A DNA stretch of 64,000 bases from Myxococcales bacterium (GTDB taxonomy: Bacteria; Myxococcota_A; Polyangia; Fen-1088): assembly GCA_022184915.1 (NCBI GenBank), contig JAGTJU010000007.1:62001-126000 (forward strand), written 5' to 3'. A program made the position numbers and the translations under genes. A model generated the notes under the pieces. The model made no database searches and had not been told where the DNA came from. It worked only from the letters and a program-made list of their open reading frames with translations. Below, one piece after another: positions 56,024 through 64,000 of this stretch (positions are counted from its first letter, which is position 1; each line of letters starts with the position of its first letter).

Positions 56024-56104
56024 GGGCCGCCCCTCACGGCCGCCGGCCACAGGCGGTCGACGAAGTCACGGGCCATTTGCCATGCGCACCCGCGCGCTCT
56101 GGAC

Positions 56105-56110
56105 TAAACT
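56105..56110 (+). promoter_or_regulatory. Candidate -10 hexamer, leaderless type
   Basis: TAAACT ends ten bases before the ATG at 56121. Confidence 0.35.
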
Positions 56111-56120
56111 TCAAAGCGAC

Positions 56121-57080
56121 ATGTTCGGACTGCCGCTCGGCATTCTCTCCACCGTGGGACAGGCACCCGAGCCCGGTTCCCTGCGGCCGCGGGTTCACCT
56201 GCGCCGCTTCGCCGGACCATCGGCCTACGTGGGCAAGATGCAGCCCCTGCGGATCGCCCACCTCACCGATCAGCACGTCGGGCGCATGACCCCGTTCGCC
56301 GTGCAGGTCGAGGCCGTGACCCGCGCTACCGCCGAAAACCCGGACCTGGTCGTGCTCACGGGCGACTTCGTCTGCCACAGCCAGCTTTACCTCGACCAGC
56401 TCAGCGAGCTCATGGGGCTGTTCAAGGTGCCGGTCATGGCCGTGCTCGGCAATCACGACCACTGGTCGGGCGCGCCCGAAGTCAGGAAGAGCCTGCTGCG
56501 AGCCGGCGTGGAGGTGCTGTCCAACCAGAACACCCTGCTCACGCTGCGCAATCAACGACTGCAAGTGGTCGGACTCGACGACGCCTACACCGGCCACGCC
56601 GACAAGGACAAAGGGACCAAAGGACTTCGGCGGGACGTGCCCACGATCGCGCTGTCACACATCGCCGAGGAGGCCGACGGTCTTTGGCAGCGAGGGGTGC
56701 CGTTCGTGCTCTCGGGACACACCCATGGCGGCCAGGTCACCGTGGCGAAACTCCACGAGCTCGCTTTGGGGCGCCTGTTCGGCCACAAGTACGTACACGG
56801 CCTCTACGGCAGCCGCGGTCCTCGGGGCGAAGACGACGTCCATGGCGCGGTCTACGTGGGCGCTGGCATCGGTGCCGCCGTGATGCCGTTTCGGGTAGGC
56901 GACCGGGGGCGCCGCGAGGTCACCATCTTCGAGCTCGGCATCTCCCCCGGCAGCTTCGTCGAACATCACGGGGAACAAAAGCCCCTCGAGGGGCGGCGGC
57001 CCTCCCTCGCGGTCCAGGCCAAACGGGCCCGGCAGGTGGTTCTCAAGCGCGAGAGGCGGGAGAGGCGGCTCAAGGCCTAG
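56121..57080 (+). CDS. Calcineurin-type metallophosphoesterase
   Basis: 319 residues from the ATG at 56121; an ATG at 56082 is in frame and possible. Metal-binding motifs are all present: HLTDQHVG (first block, Gln in place of Leu), VLTGDFVCH, LGNHDHW and SGHTHGGQ. This is the YkuE/YaeI type that hydrolyses phospholipid or nucleotide phosphodiesters. It has no clear signal peptide. The frame is open upstream to 55863 but that part lies inside the hydrolase gene. Confidence 0.85.
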   Translation: MFGLPLGILSTVGQAPEPGSLRPRVHLRRFAGPSAYVGKMQPLRIAHLTDQHVGRMTPFAVQVEAVTRATAENPDLVVLTGDFVCHSQLYLDQLSELMGLFKVPVMAVLGNHDHWSGAPEVRKSLLRAGVEVLSNQNTLLTLRNQRLQVVGLDDAYTGHADKDKGTKGLRRDVPTIALSHIAEEADGLWQRGVPFVLSGHTHGGQVTVAKLHELALGRLFGHKYVHGLYGSRGPRGEDDVHGAVYVGAGIGAAVMPFRVGDRGRREVTIFELGISPGSFVEHHGEQKPLEGRRPSLAVQAKRARQVVLKRERRERRLKA

Positions 57081-57165
57081 GGCCGCCGCAGGGCCGGCCC
57101 GCCCAGCGTGGCATCTGCGTTCTCCCGCACGCACGCGGCCCCTTCCCGAGCCGCCTGGTTGCGGC

Positions 57166-57171
57166 TATGTT
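57166..57171 (+). promoter_or_regulatory. Candidate -10 hexamer, leaderless type
   Basis: TATGTT ends seven bases before the aspS ATG at 57179. The alternative ATG at 57167 would lie inside this hexamer. Confidence 0.38.
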
Positions 57172-57178
57172 CCGCCGC

Positions 57179-58990
57179 ATGTCCGAGTTTCTGAAAGACC
57201 TGAAGCGAACGCACGACTGTGGTGCCCTGCGGGCCTCCGACGACGGCCAGCGGGTGAATCTCTTCGGGTGGGTGAGCAACCGCCGGGATCACGGTGGCTG
57301 CGTCTTCATCGATCTGCGGGACCGGGGCGGCATCACGCAGGTGGTGTTCGAGCCGACGTATGACGCAGAAGCGCATCGCCTTTCGGGAGAGCTCCGCTCC
57401 GAGTACTGCATCGGCCTTTCGGGCATCGTGCGCAGCCGCGGGGGGGCCAACAACCCCAACTTGCCCACCGGCGAGATCGAAGTTCACTGCGACAAGCTCA
57501 CCATCTTCTCGAAGTCCGAGACGCCTCCCTTCGAGATCGCGGACGGTATCACGACGAACGAGAACATCCGGCTCAAGCACCGCGCGCTCGATCTGCGCCG
57601 CCCCGGCCTGCAGAAGAACTTCATCGTTCGGTCCAAGATCTATCAGACGGCCCGCAACACCCTCGCGAAGCACAGTTTTCTCGAGATCGAAACGCCGTTC
57701 ATGGTCAAGTACACGCCCGGAGGCGCACGCAACTTCCTCGTGCCGTCACGCCTCAACCCAGGCAGCTTCTACGCGCTCGCAGAATCGCCGCAGATCTTCA
57801 AGCAGCTATTCATGGTCTCGGGGTTCGATCGCTATTTCCAAATCGTCCGCTGCTTCCGTGACGAAGATTTACGTCAGGATCGACAGCCCGAGTTTACACA
57901 GATCGACCTCGAGATGAGCTTCGTCAACGAGGTCGACGTGCAGACCGTCATCGAGGACCTGGTCGCGAATCTCTGGAAGGACGTTCTCGGCATCGAGGTA
58001 CCTCGTCCGTTCGCCCGCATGCCCTACCCAGAAGCGATGTCGAAGTACGGCAGCGACAAGCCGGATCTGCGCTTCGACTTGCCTCTCACCGATGTGACCT
58101 CTGCCGTGCGCGCGACCGACGGGGGCGGCATCGCCATGTTCAAGACCGCCCTCGAGGCCAAACGCCCCGCCACCGATCCCGCCGTGGTGAAGCTGTGGCG
58201 TTTGCCCGCCGAGCAGGCCAACAAGCTCTCACGCACCGAGGTCGACAAGCTCGAAGAGTTCGTGAAGGGATTCGGGGCCAAGGGATTGGCCCGGGCACGC
58301 CTTGGTGAAGGCGGCGCCTGGACGCAGACGCCTCTCAAGACCGTGAGCGACGACCTTCGGCTGCAGATCAACGCGGCCGCTGGCGCAACCGACGGGGATT
58401 TGCTCTTCTTCCAGTTCGGCTCGCGCAAGCTGGCGAACACCGTGCTCGGAGCGCTTCGCCTTCACCTGGCCGAAAAGATGGGGCTCATTCCGGACAAGGT
58501 CTGGAAGTTCTGCTGGATCACCGAATTCCCTCTCTTCGAGGGCAGCGACGACGGCCGCCTGGTGGCAGCCCACCACCCCTTCACCTCGCCCGTGGAGGAA
58601 GACCTGCCGCGGCTCGAGTCGGATCCGGCCTCCGTGCGCGCCCGCGCTTACGATCTGGTGCTCAACGGCAACGAGATCGCAGGCGGGTCCATCCGTATCC
58701 ACCAGGCTGACGTGCAGGCCCGCGTCTTTCGGGCCTTGGGCCTGTCCGACGAGGATGCTCAGCAGAAGTTTGGGTTCCTCCTGGACGCGTTCCGCTACGG
58801 CCCTCCTCCGCACGGCGGCATCGCCGCGGGCCTCGACCGCCTCGCCATGCTCATGTGCGGAGCTGAATCGCTGCGCGACGTGATCGCGTTCCCCAAGACG
58901 CAAAAGGGCACCGATTTGTGTACGGACGCGCCTTCGCAGGTATCTAATAAGCAGCTCGAAGAGCTTCACATCGCGCTGCGTACCTCCTGA
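57179..58990 (+). CDS. aspS: Aspartyl-tRNA synthetase (likely non-discriminating)
   Basis: 603 residues with the bacterial AspRS layout: anticodon-binding OB fold, class II catalytic core and GAD insertion. Motif 2 is seen in FQIVRCFRDEDLRQDRQPEFTQ and motif 3 in GIAAGLDRLAMLMCG. In the anticodon domain, RRDHGG has His38 where discriminating E. coli AspRS has Leu, and the nearby VRSRGGANNPNLP loop has Gly. Both are features reported for non-discriminating enzymes that also charge tRNA-Asn and rely on GatCAB. That conclusion is inference. Neighbours are not informative. Confidence 0.96.
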   Translation: MSEFLKDLKRTHDCGALRASDDGQRVNLFGWVSNRRDHGGCVFIDLRDRGGITQVVFEPTYDAEAHRLSGELRSEYCIGLSGIVRSRGGANNPNLPTGEIEVHCDKLTIFSKSETPPFEIADGITTNENIRLKHRALDLRRPGLQKNFIVRSKIYQTARNTLAKHSFLEIETPFMVKYTPGGARNFLVPSRLNPGSFYALAESPQIFKQLFMVSGFDRYFQIVRCFRDEDLRQDRQPEFTQIDLEMSFVNEVDVQTVIEDLVANLWKDVLGIEVPRPFARMPYPEAMSKYGSDKPDLRFDLPLTDVTSAVRATDGGGIAMFKTALEAKRPATDPAVVKLWRLPAEQANKLSRTEVDKLEEFVKGFGAKGLARARLGEGGAWTQTPLKTVSDDLRLQINAAAGATDGDLLFFQFGSRKLANTVLGALRLHLAEKMGLIPDKVWKFCWITEFPLFEGSDDGRLVAAHHPFTSPVEEDLPRLESDPASVRARAYDLVLNGNEIAGGSIRIHQADVQARVFRALGLSDEDAQQKFGFLLDAFRYGPPPHGGIAAGLDRLAMLMCGAESLRDVIAFPKTQKGTDLCTDAPSQVSNKQLEELHIALRTS

Positions 58991-59018
58991 ACCTCGGGCG
59001 GGAGCGGCGTCTGACCCG

Positions 59019-60668
59019 ATGACCCACGCCGCTCCTTCTCCGCACTCACTCGCTTCCGCCGATCGCGCCCAGCTCCTGGCGCGGTTGGCCCGCGAGCGCT
59101 TCGACGTTGTCATCGTGGGAGGGGGGGCCACAGGAGCGGCCTCGGCCCGAGACGCGGCCCTGCGAGGCCTCAAGACGGCGCTCGTCGAGCGGGGAGACTT
59201 CGCTTCGCAAACCTCGTCCGCCTCGTCGCAGCTCATTCACGGGGGCATCCGCTACCTGCAATACGGCAACTTCGGCCTGGTCTTCGAGGGCCTTGCGGAA
59301 CGGCGCCGGCTCATGCGGGCGGCCCCGCATCTCTGCCGGCCCGTGGATTTCGTGTTCCCGGGCTATGCCGGTACGAAGCCGTCCCTGGGTACGATCGGAC
59401 TCGGCATTCGCCTTTACAACTTGCTCGCGCTCGGCCGGCCGCCGAGCAAACGCGAACGACTGTCCCCCGAACGCCTCGGGTCGTTGGCGCCCCGGCTCCG
59501 CCGCGACGGCCTGCAAGGTGCCCAGGTCTACCAGGACTGCCAAACCGACGACGCCCGCCTGGTCCTGGAGAACGTTCTTGATGCCGAGAGCGCAGGCGCC
59601 GTATGCCTGAACCACGTGGAGGCCTCCCCGTGGCGACGCGACGAACGTGGGTTTTCGATTTCCGTTCGTGATCGCCTTCACGAGGGCGCGCCCTTCGAGG
59701 TGCACGGCCGTATGGTCGTCAACGCCACAGGCCCGTTTTCCGACGCCTACGCCGGCACCCGGAAGCTTCGCCCGACGCTTGGTGTCCACGTGGTGCTCCC
59801 CGCCGAGCGACTCCCCACGGCAGGCCGCGTGTTCGTGCTCAACGCACCCCGGGACGGCCGCCTGTTCTTCGTGATCCCGGCGGGTGCACGCACCTACGTC
59901 GGTACGACGGACACGGACTGGCAGCCCCCGCGGGACACGACCGAGCCCGGCAGGGGCGTGCACGCTCGTCGCAGCGACGTTGATTACCTGCTGGAGGCGG
60001 CCAACGCCGCCTTCCCCGAAGCACGGCTTACACACGCCGATGTGATTTCCACCTGGGCGGGGCTGCGGCCTCTGGTCGCGTCCCAGGACGACACCCCATC
60101 CGCCACGTCGCGGGAACACGAGATCGACTTCGAAGCCGGCGCCCTCACGATCACAGGGGGCAAGCTGACGACGATGCGGAAGATGGCCGAAGAGACTGTG
60201 GACCGGCTGGTGGCGTGGGGAGCGCGCCGCGGCCTCTCCGCGATTCCGCGAGCCTGCCGCACGCGCACGAGGGCACTGCCGGGCGGGGGGGCCTGGACCG
60301 CCTTGCCCGAGGCTCTGCCTGAGGAGGTCCGCACGCACCTGCATTTGCGTTATGGCTCCCGGGCCGAAGCCGTGGCCCGTTTGGCGCTGTCAGAACCCGA
60401 CTTGGCGCAGCCCCTCACGCCCGACCTACCGGAACTCTGGGCGGAAGCCGTGTTCGCCATCGACCACGAGCGGGCCGAGACCGTCGAAGACGTACTGCGG
60501 CGCCGCCTCTCGATGTTTCGCTACGCACGTGACCAGGGCCTCGAGGCCGCCCCCCGCGTGGCCGCGCTGCTCGCAGCGAAAAAAGGGTCTTCGCCGCAGA
60601 CCCAATCCGCCTGGATCGAAGCCTACGCGCGCGCCGTCGCCTCCACCCGTTCGTGGAAAGAGGAGTGA
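59019..60668 (+). CDS. glpD: Aerobic glycerol-3-phosphate dehydrogenase
   Basis: 549 residues. The FAD-binding N-terminus is FDVVIVGGGATGAASARDAA with LVERGDFASQTSSASSQLIHGGIRYL, the GlpD signature. Later segments AGTRKLRPTLGVHVVLP and LTITGGKLTTMRKMAEE fit the substrate domain. It oxidises sn-glycerol-3-phosphate to DHAP and passes electrons to quinone. With PGK and TPI nearby, DHAP would enter glycolysis. It is 28 bases downstream of aspS and may be co-transcribed. Confidence 0.95.
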   Translation: MTHAAPSPHSLASADRAQLLARLARERFDVVIVGGGATGAASARDAALRGLKTALVERGDFASQTSSASSQLIHGGIRYLQYGNFGLVFEGLAERRRLMRAAPHLCRPVDFVFPGYAGTKPSLGTIGLGIRLYNLLALGRPPSKRERLSPERLGSLAPRLRRDGLQGAQVYQDCQTDDARLVLENVLDAESAGAVCLNHVEASPWRRDERGFSISVRDRLHEGAPFEVHGRMVVNATGPFSDAYAGTRKLRPTLGVHVVLPAERLPTAGRVFVLNAPRDGRLFFVIPAGARTYVGTTDTDWQPPRDTTEPGRGVHARRSDVDYLLEAANAAFPEARLTHADVISTWAGLRPLVASQDDTPSATSREHEIDFEAGALTITGGKLTTMRKMAEETVDRLVAWGARRGLSAIPRACRTRTRALPGGGAWTALPEALPEEVRTHLHLRYGSRAEAVARLALSEPDLAQPLTPDLPELWAEAVFAIDHERAETVEDVLRRRLSMFRYARDQGLEAAPRVAALLAAKKGSSPQTQSAWIEAYARAVASTRSWKEE

Positions 60669-60685
60669 CCCCGCCGGCGCCGCTC

Positions 60686-61825
60686 TCAGTCTCTCGCGCG
60701 CGGCAACGAAGGAAAGCTGACGGAGAACAGGGCGCCCCCCCCCGGAAGGTTGCTAGCCCGGATTCTCCCCCCGTGCTCCTCGACGATGGCGTACGTCACG
60801 GCCAGACCCAGCCCCGTGCCTTTGCCTTCGTCCTTCGTGGTGAAGAAGGGATCAAAGAGCTTCTCGAGGGCGGCCTCCGGTATCCCAGGGCCATCGTCGC
60901 GGAGTTCGAGCACGACGTCCTCCCCCTCGCAACGGGTGCTCACCTCCACGCGGCCACTGGCGCCAGGCCGCTGTGACACGATGGCGTCCACGCTGTTCGA
61001 CAGCAAGTTGATGAGAATCTGCTCGAGCTGATTGGGGCTGCCCAGGATCGGGGGGAGGTTGGGCGCCAGGCTGGATACGATGGCCACGTCGCGGGCCCCG
61101 AATTTGTAGGGCGAAAAGCGTAGCGATTCGGAGATGACGTCGTTGAGGTTGACGGGCCCTCGGACGGTGGCAGGCCCCTGCCGCGCGAATCTCAGCAAGG
61201 ATTGAACGATGGCCTTGCACCGCAGCGCCATCTTCTCGATCTCGGCCAAGTACTCCGTTCTCTCGTCGTCCGTGATATCGGGGCGCTGGAGGATTTGCGT
61301 GAACGCAAGAATGCCCCCGAGGGGGTTGTTGATCTCGTGCGCCACCCCTCCCGCCAACCTCCCGATCGCTGCGAGCTTCTCCGCATGGCTCAACTGCCGC
61401 GCAAGGTTGCGTTCCTCGGTCACGTCTCGATAGCGGCAAATGCTGAGGGGCTCGTCGGCGTCCTCGAACGGGTAGGTATGGATGCGGTAAGTCCGTCCGT
61501 TTTCCGATTCAATCTCGGCAATACGAGCTGCCCCGTCTCGGCGTGCACGCTCGACGGGGCAGCTTGCGCACGGCCCCTCGCGCGCACCGGGAAAAGCACG
61601 GGAGGATTCGGCCCGCAACTCGTGGCAGCGGCGCCCCACCACGGCTTGCACCGGTGCCCCCAGGTCATCTGCGAGCGCAAGGTTCGCTCGACGAACCACG
61701 TACTGAGCATCGATGATCATCAAGGGCTCGCTGATGGCATCGAAAGTCCGCTCCCACTGGCGCTTGGCCACGGAAACCAGAACCATGGTGCGATCGTCGA
61801 GCTCGGGTTTGGGCGTTTGCGTCAT
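60686..61825 (-). CDS. PAS-domain sensor histidine kinase (NtrB-like)
   Basis: 379 residues from the ATG at 61825. A PAS domain (~25-135) carries a Cys pattern, CHEL at 68 and PCASCPVERA at 85-94, seen in many kinases of this type and possibly metal- or redox-related. The HisKA domain has His163 in VAHEINNPLGGIL. The ATPase domain has the N box QILINLLSNSVDAI, LELRDDGPGIP and KGTGLGLAVTYAIVEEHGG. No TM helix is present, so it is cytosolic. No response regulator gene is adjacent. The next gene on the other strand has a sigma-54-like promoter. Confidence 0.92.
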   Translation of the reverse strand: MTQTPKPELDDRTMVLVSVAKRQWERTFDAISEPLMIIDAQYVVRRANLALADDLGAPVQAVVGRRCHELRAESSRAFPGAREGPCASCPVERARRDGAARIAEIESENGRTYRIHTYPFEDADEPLSICRYRDVTEERNLARQLSHAEKLAAIGRLAGGVAHEINNPLGGILAFTQILQRPDITDDERTEYLAEIEKMALRCKAIVQSLLRFARQGPATVRGPVNLNDVISESLRFSPYKFGARDVAIVSSLAPNLPPILGSPNQLEQILINLLSNSVDAIVSQRPGASGRVEVSTRCEGEDVVLELRDDGPGIPEAALEKLFDPFFTTKDEGKGTGLGLAVTYAIVEEHGGRIRASNLPGGGALFSVSFPSLPRARD

Positions 61826-62030
61826 GGGCGAACGGGGGCCCGCAGAGTGCCTCGGCAGGCGCAGCGACAACTTGACCGTCAGTATGTGCGATTTTCCTTT
61901 CTCACGTGCGAAAACCGTTGCGCACCCGACCGGTCCTCCCTCGGCTCGCAGGCGTACAGTGCGAAGGCTCGTGCGCACCCAGGCCCAAAGTGAAGCGAGC
62001 AAAATCAGGCAGTTACGACGACAGCACCCG

Positions 62031-62046
62031 TGGCATGCTTAGTGCT
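62031..62046 (+). promoter_or_regulatory. Candidate sigma-54 promoter (-24/-12)
   Basis: TGGCATGCTTAGTGCT fits TGGCAyG-N4-nTGCW, with GG and GC ten bases apart (GTGC instead of TTGC). The start site would be near 62058, 23 bases before the ATG at 62081, with GGGAGG and AAGGG in between. The layout is like that at 15081. Confidence 0.5.
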
Positions 62047-62080
62047 AAGTCTCGGGATGCCTTCTGGGAGGAAGGGTTGA

Positions 62081-62284
62081 ATGTCACAAGCACTGGCAAC
62101 GACACAAACAAACAACAACAGCGTGGCGAACCCCAACAAAGCGCTGAAGATTTTGGCCAAGTCCGTCTACAAGGAGCTCCGCCAAAACGGTTACGAGCCC
62201 AAGCAGATCGTGGCCCTGGCCAGCGAGATCATCAGCCTGGTGACCTCGGACATCGACAAAGACGAAAGCTTCCGACTCGACTGA
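62081..62284 (+). CDS. Small conserved-looking helical protein
   Basis: 67 residues with a Ser/Asn/Thr-rich start and a helical second half (KALKILAKSVYKELRQNGYEPKQIVALASEII). GGGAGGAAGGG precedes the ATG. It has no Cys, signal peptide or TM. The motif looks like a small family seen in related bacteria, but I cannot name it. It has its own sigma-54-like promoter and a strong terminator, so it is a single-gene unit. It is divergent from the PAS histidine kinase. Confidence 0.68.
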   Translation: MSQALATTQTNNNSVANPNKALKILAKSVYKELRQNGYEPKQIVALASEIISLVTSDIDKDESFRLD

Positions 62285-62293
62285 TTCCACCCG

Positions 62294-62319
62294 AAACGCC
62301 CCGCAAGGGCGTTTTTTCG
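62294..62319 (+). terminator. Rho-independent terminator
   Basis: The 8-bp stem AAACGCCC / GGGCGTTT has a 5-base loop (CGCAA), followed by TTTT. It begins ten bases after the stop of the 67-residue protein. Confidence 0.8.
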
Positions 62320-62482
62320 TTTGTGCCGCTCGCCGCGCAAGGCGCGAGCTGCGGCGGCCACGCTCCCGAACGCTTTCCCAGGCGTTCGGGATTTTTCGCT
62401 TTGAGTCCTGCAAGGCGATGCGGAGGCGCCGGAGATCGGCCGTGGACGATGGGAAGCGATCCGTGTAGAACACGCCTCTCCG

Positions 62483-63667
62483 ATGGCCGTCCGTAAGCTT
62501 TCAGACCTCGACCTCACCGGTCGCCGGGTGTTCGTCCGCGTTGACTTCGACGTGCCATTGACCCCCGCGGGTGGGGTCGCCGACGGCACGCGCATCGACC
62601 AGGGATTGCCAACTCTTCGCCACCTGCTCGAGCTCGGATGCCGGGTGGTGTTGGGGGCGCACCTGGGCCGGGCGCACGGGCGTCCTGACCCCAAACTCAC
62701 GATGGAGCCGGTGGCGGCCTATCTAGCCGCCGCTCTGCGGCGAGACGTCATGTTGACCGACGAGCCCGTGGGCGACGGCGCCAAAAAGGTGGTGGCCGAC
62801 CTGCGCGAAGGAACGCTCGCCGTACTCGAAAACCTTCGCTTCGCCCCCGGTGAGCTTGCCAACGACGAGGGCTTCTCCCGTGCTCTGGCCGGATACGCCG
62901 ACGTTTACGTCAACGACGCGTTCGGGGCCGCCCAGCACGCTCACGCCTCGACCGTAGGAATGGTTCGCCACTTCAGCGAGCGAGGCATGGGCCTGCTGAT
63001 GGAGCGGGAGCTCCAGGTGCTGGGTCAGATGCGCGATGACGTCTACCGCCCCTCCTTCGCGGTACTGGGAGGGGCTCACGTCGGTGAAAAGCTGGCATTG
63101 CTCGAGGGCTTGCTCGATCGCATTGACGCCGTGTACGTCGGAGGCGCTTTGGCAAACACCTTCCTGCGTGCGCGCGGCGCCGAGCTCGGTCGTTCCTTGC
63201 GCGACGATGACAAGCTTGCCACCGCCCGGGTCGTGTTGAAAAAGGCCGATGATCGGGGTGTACATGTTCATTTGCCGCGGGACTTCGTGGCCGCGGCGGG
63301 CGTTCGCAGCGACGACGGGCGGGTGGTGCCAGCGCTCGAGGTGCCGGAAGACCTGGCCGCGCTCGACATTGGACCCGAGACGCGACGCCGCTACGCCGAA
63401 GACCTGGCCCGGGCACGCACGGTGTTCTGGAACGGCCCCATGGGGGCCTTCGAGCACGCACCCTTCGCCGAAGGCACGTTCGAGGTCGCCCGAGCAATCT
63501 CCCGCACGGTGGGCTCGTTGACCGTGGTCAGCGGAGGGGACACGGCTCTCGCGGTGCGGCGTGCAGGTGTGGTGGACAAGCTTTCGCTCGTCTCCACGGG
63601 AGGGGGCGCGACCCTCCGCTACCTCGAACGCAAGCCCATCCCGGCGCTGGACGCGCTCGGCCTCTGA
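62483..63667 (+). CDS. pgk: Phosphoglycerate kinase
   Basis: 394 residues. The substrate-binding start VFVRVDFDVPLTPAGGVADGTRID has Asp where most PGKs have Asn (usually RVDFNVP). GCRVVLGAHLGRAHG, FWNGPMGAFEHAPFAEGT and SGGDTALAV are the expected later motifs. It makes ATP from 1,3-bisphosphoglycerate. Only a 173-base gap separates it from tpiA; the two are likely co-transcribed. That gap has two weak hairpins (63724-63744 and 63752-63772) without U-tracts. Confidence 0.96.
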   Translation: MAVRKLSDLDLTGRRVFVRVDFDVPLTPAGGVADGTRIDQGLPTLRHLLELGCRVVLGAHLGRAHGRPDPKLTMEPVAAYLAAALRRDVMLTDEPVGDGAKKVVADLREGTLAVLENLRFAPGELANDEGFSRALAGYADVYVNDAFGAAQHAHASTVGMVRHFSERGMGLLMERELQVLGQMRDDVYRPSFAVLGGAHVGEKLALLEGLLDRIDAVYVGGALANTFLRARGAELGRSLRDDDKLATARVVLKKADDRGVHVHLPRDFVAAAGVRSDDGRVVPALEVPEDLAALDIGPETRRRYAEDLARARTVFWNGPMGAFEHAPFAEGTFEVARAISRTVGSLTVVSGGDTALAVRRAGVVDKLSLVSTGGGATLRYLERKPIPALDALGL

Positions 63668-63840
63668 CCCGCCGGAGGAAGTCTGAAGGAAGCGCTCCCG
63701 GTAGGCCTTGCTTTTCAGGTGCGGCGCATTCGCCCAAGATGCGCTAAACAAGGGGCCGCCCGAGGGCGCCCCGTGACCCACCCCGCGCTTCCGGCCCGAC
63801 CGATTTCGTCCACCGCCCAAAAGGAAAGTCGACCCGAACG

Positions 63841-64000
63841 ATGAGCACTCCCCGCGTACGTCCCTTCTTCTGTGGAAACTGGAAGCTGTTCGGCACGTTG
63901 GCCGACTCCGTGGCGTTGGCCTCCGGCGTGCGCGACGGCGTGGCTGGCGTAGGCGGCGTCGACGTGGGCGTGGCGCCGGGCTTCCTCGCGCTGCGTACCG
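63841..64000 (+). CDS. tpiA: Triosephosphate isomerase (partial, runs off the window)
   Basis: Only the first 53 codons are present. The ATG at 63841 follows AAAAGGAAAG. RPFFCGNWKLFGT contains the catalytic Lys (Lys15) in the NWK motif, with Leu in place of the usual Met. It interconverts DHAP and glyceraldehyde-3-phosphate and follows pgk. Confidence 0.9.
   Translation, partial: MSTPRVRPFFCGNWKLFGTLADSVALASGVRDGVAGVGGVDVGVAPGFLALRT

Noticed and set aside
55863-56120. N-terminal extension of the metallophosphoesterase frame
   Set aside because: It overlaps the end of the alpha/beta hydrolase in another frame and lacks phosphoesterase motifs; the TAAACT hexamer supports the start at 56121.
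63724-63772. Two hairpins between pgk and tpiA
   Set aside because: Stems GCGCAT/ATGCGC and a bulged GGGGC/GCCCC type are short, lack U-tracts, and are of the kind expected by chance at this GC content.

Overview
The window is GC-rich, gene-dense bacterial DNA that reads most naturally as Myxococcota (formerly within the Deltaproteobacteria). This is inferred from the mix of a von Willebrand-A lipoprotein, an OmpA protein with thrombospondin-type-3 calcium repeats, PilZ, FHA and Ser/Thr kinase genes, TPR proteins and strong GC3 bias. No rRNA, tRNA, CRISPR array, insertion sequence or phage gene was seen. Most of the window is chromosomal housekeeping sequence.

Layout. 0-3.4 kb: a partial M16 peptidase lipoprotein, YacG and a TerC-family membrane protein. 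3.2-8.7 kb (minus): yajC-secD-secF-recJ plus a small membrane protein. 8.8-15 kb: a TPR protein, epmA-efp (EF-P and its lysyl-modifying ligase), a nucleosidase-like protein, a divergent D-2-hydroxyacid dehydrogenase / glycerate kinase pair and a D,D-carboxypeptidase. 15-17.6 kb: a VWA lipoprotein behind a sigma-54-like promoter, and a zinc-ribbon membrane protein. 17.6-22.3 kb (minus): purB-purC-(degenerate purQ-like)-murJ. 22.5-26 kb: a 1163-residue beta-propeller/HEAT/cytochrome-c protein of the type common in Planctomycetes. 26-35.1 kb: a class IV aminotransferase, a PilZ protein, an FHA-Ser/Thr kinase pair, a large discoidin-like membrane protein and a TPR protein. 35.1-38.0 kb (minus): three consecutive envelope genes all broken by single-base frameshifts in G/C runs. 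38.3-44.6 kb: a small helical protein and a czcCBA-type metal efflux operon. 44.7-49.2 kb (minus): pgpA, gtrA, trmN6, purD, purH. 49.3-54.3 kb (minus): rluB-like, scpB, scpA, M50 protease and a XerC/D recombinase. 54.5-60.7 kb: a secreted protein, a hydrolase, a phosphoesterase, aspS and glpD. 60.7-64 kb: a PAS histidine kinase, a 67-residue protein behind a second sigma-54-like promoter, pgk and the start of tpiA.

How the genes work together. Purine synthesis is represented at two loci (purB/purC and purD/purH). Protein export (YajC-SecD-SecF), chromosome condensation and dimer resolution (ScpA/ScpB, Xer), translation (EF-P/EpmA, AspRS, RluB, TrmN6) and the lower glycolytic and glycerol-phosphate steps (GlpD, PGK, TPI) form the conserved core.

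The most notable observations are a purine-operon PurQ homologue that has lost its catalytic residues but keeps a good ribosome-binding site; the cluster of frameshifts at 35.4-37.8 kb; two sigma-54-like promoters just upstream of short leaders; and a recurring TAnnnT hexamer 6-11 nt before start codons that suggests widespread leaderless transcription. I did not find a clearly new multi-gene system.
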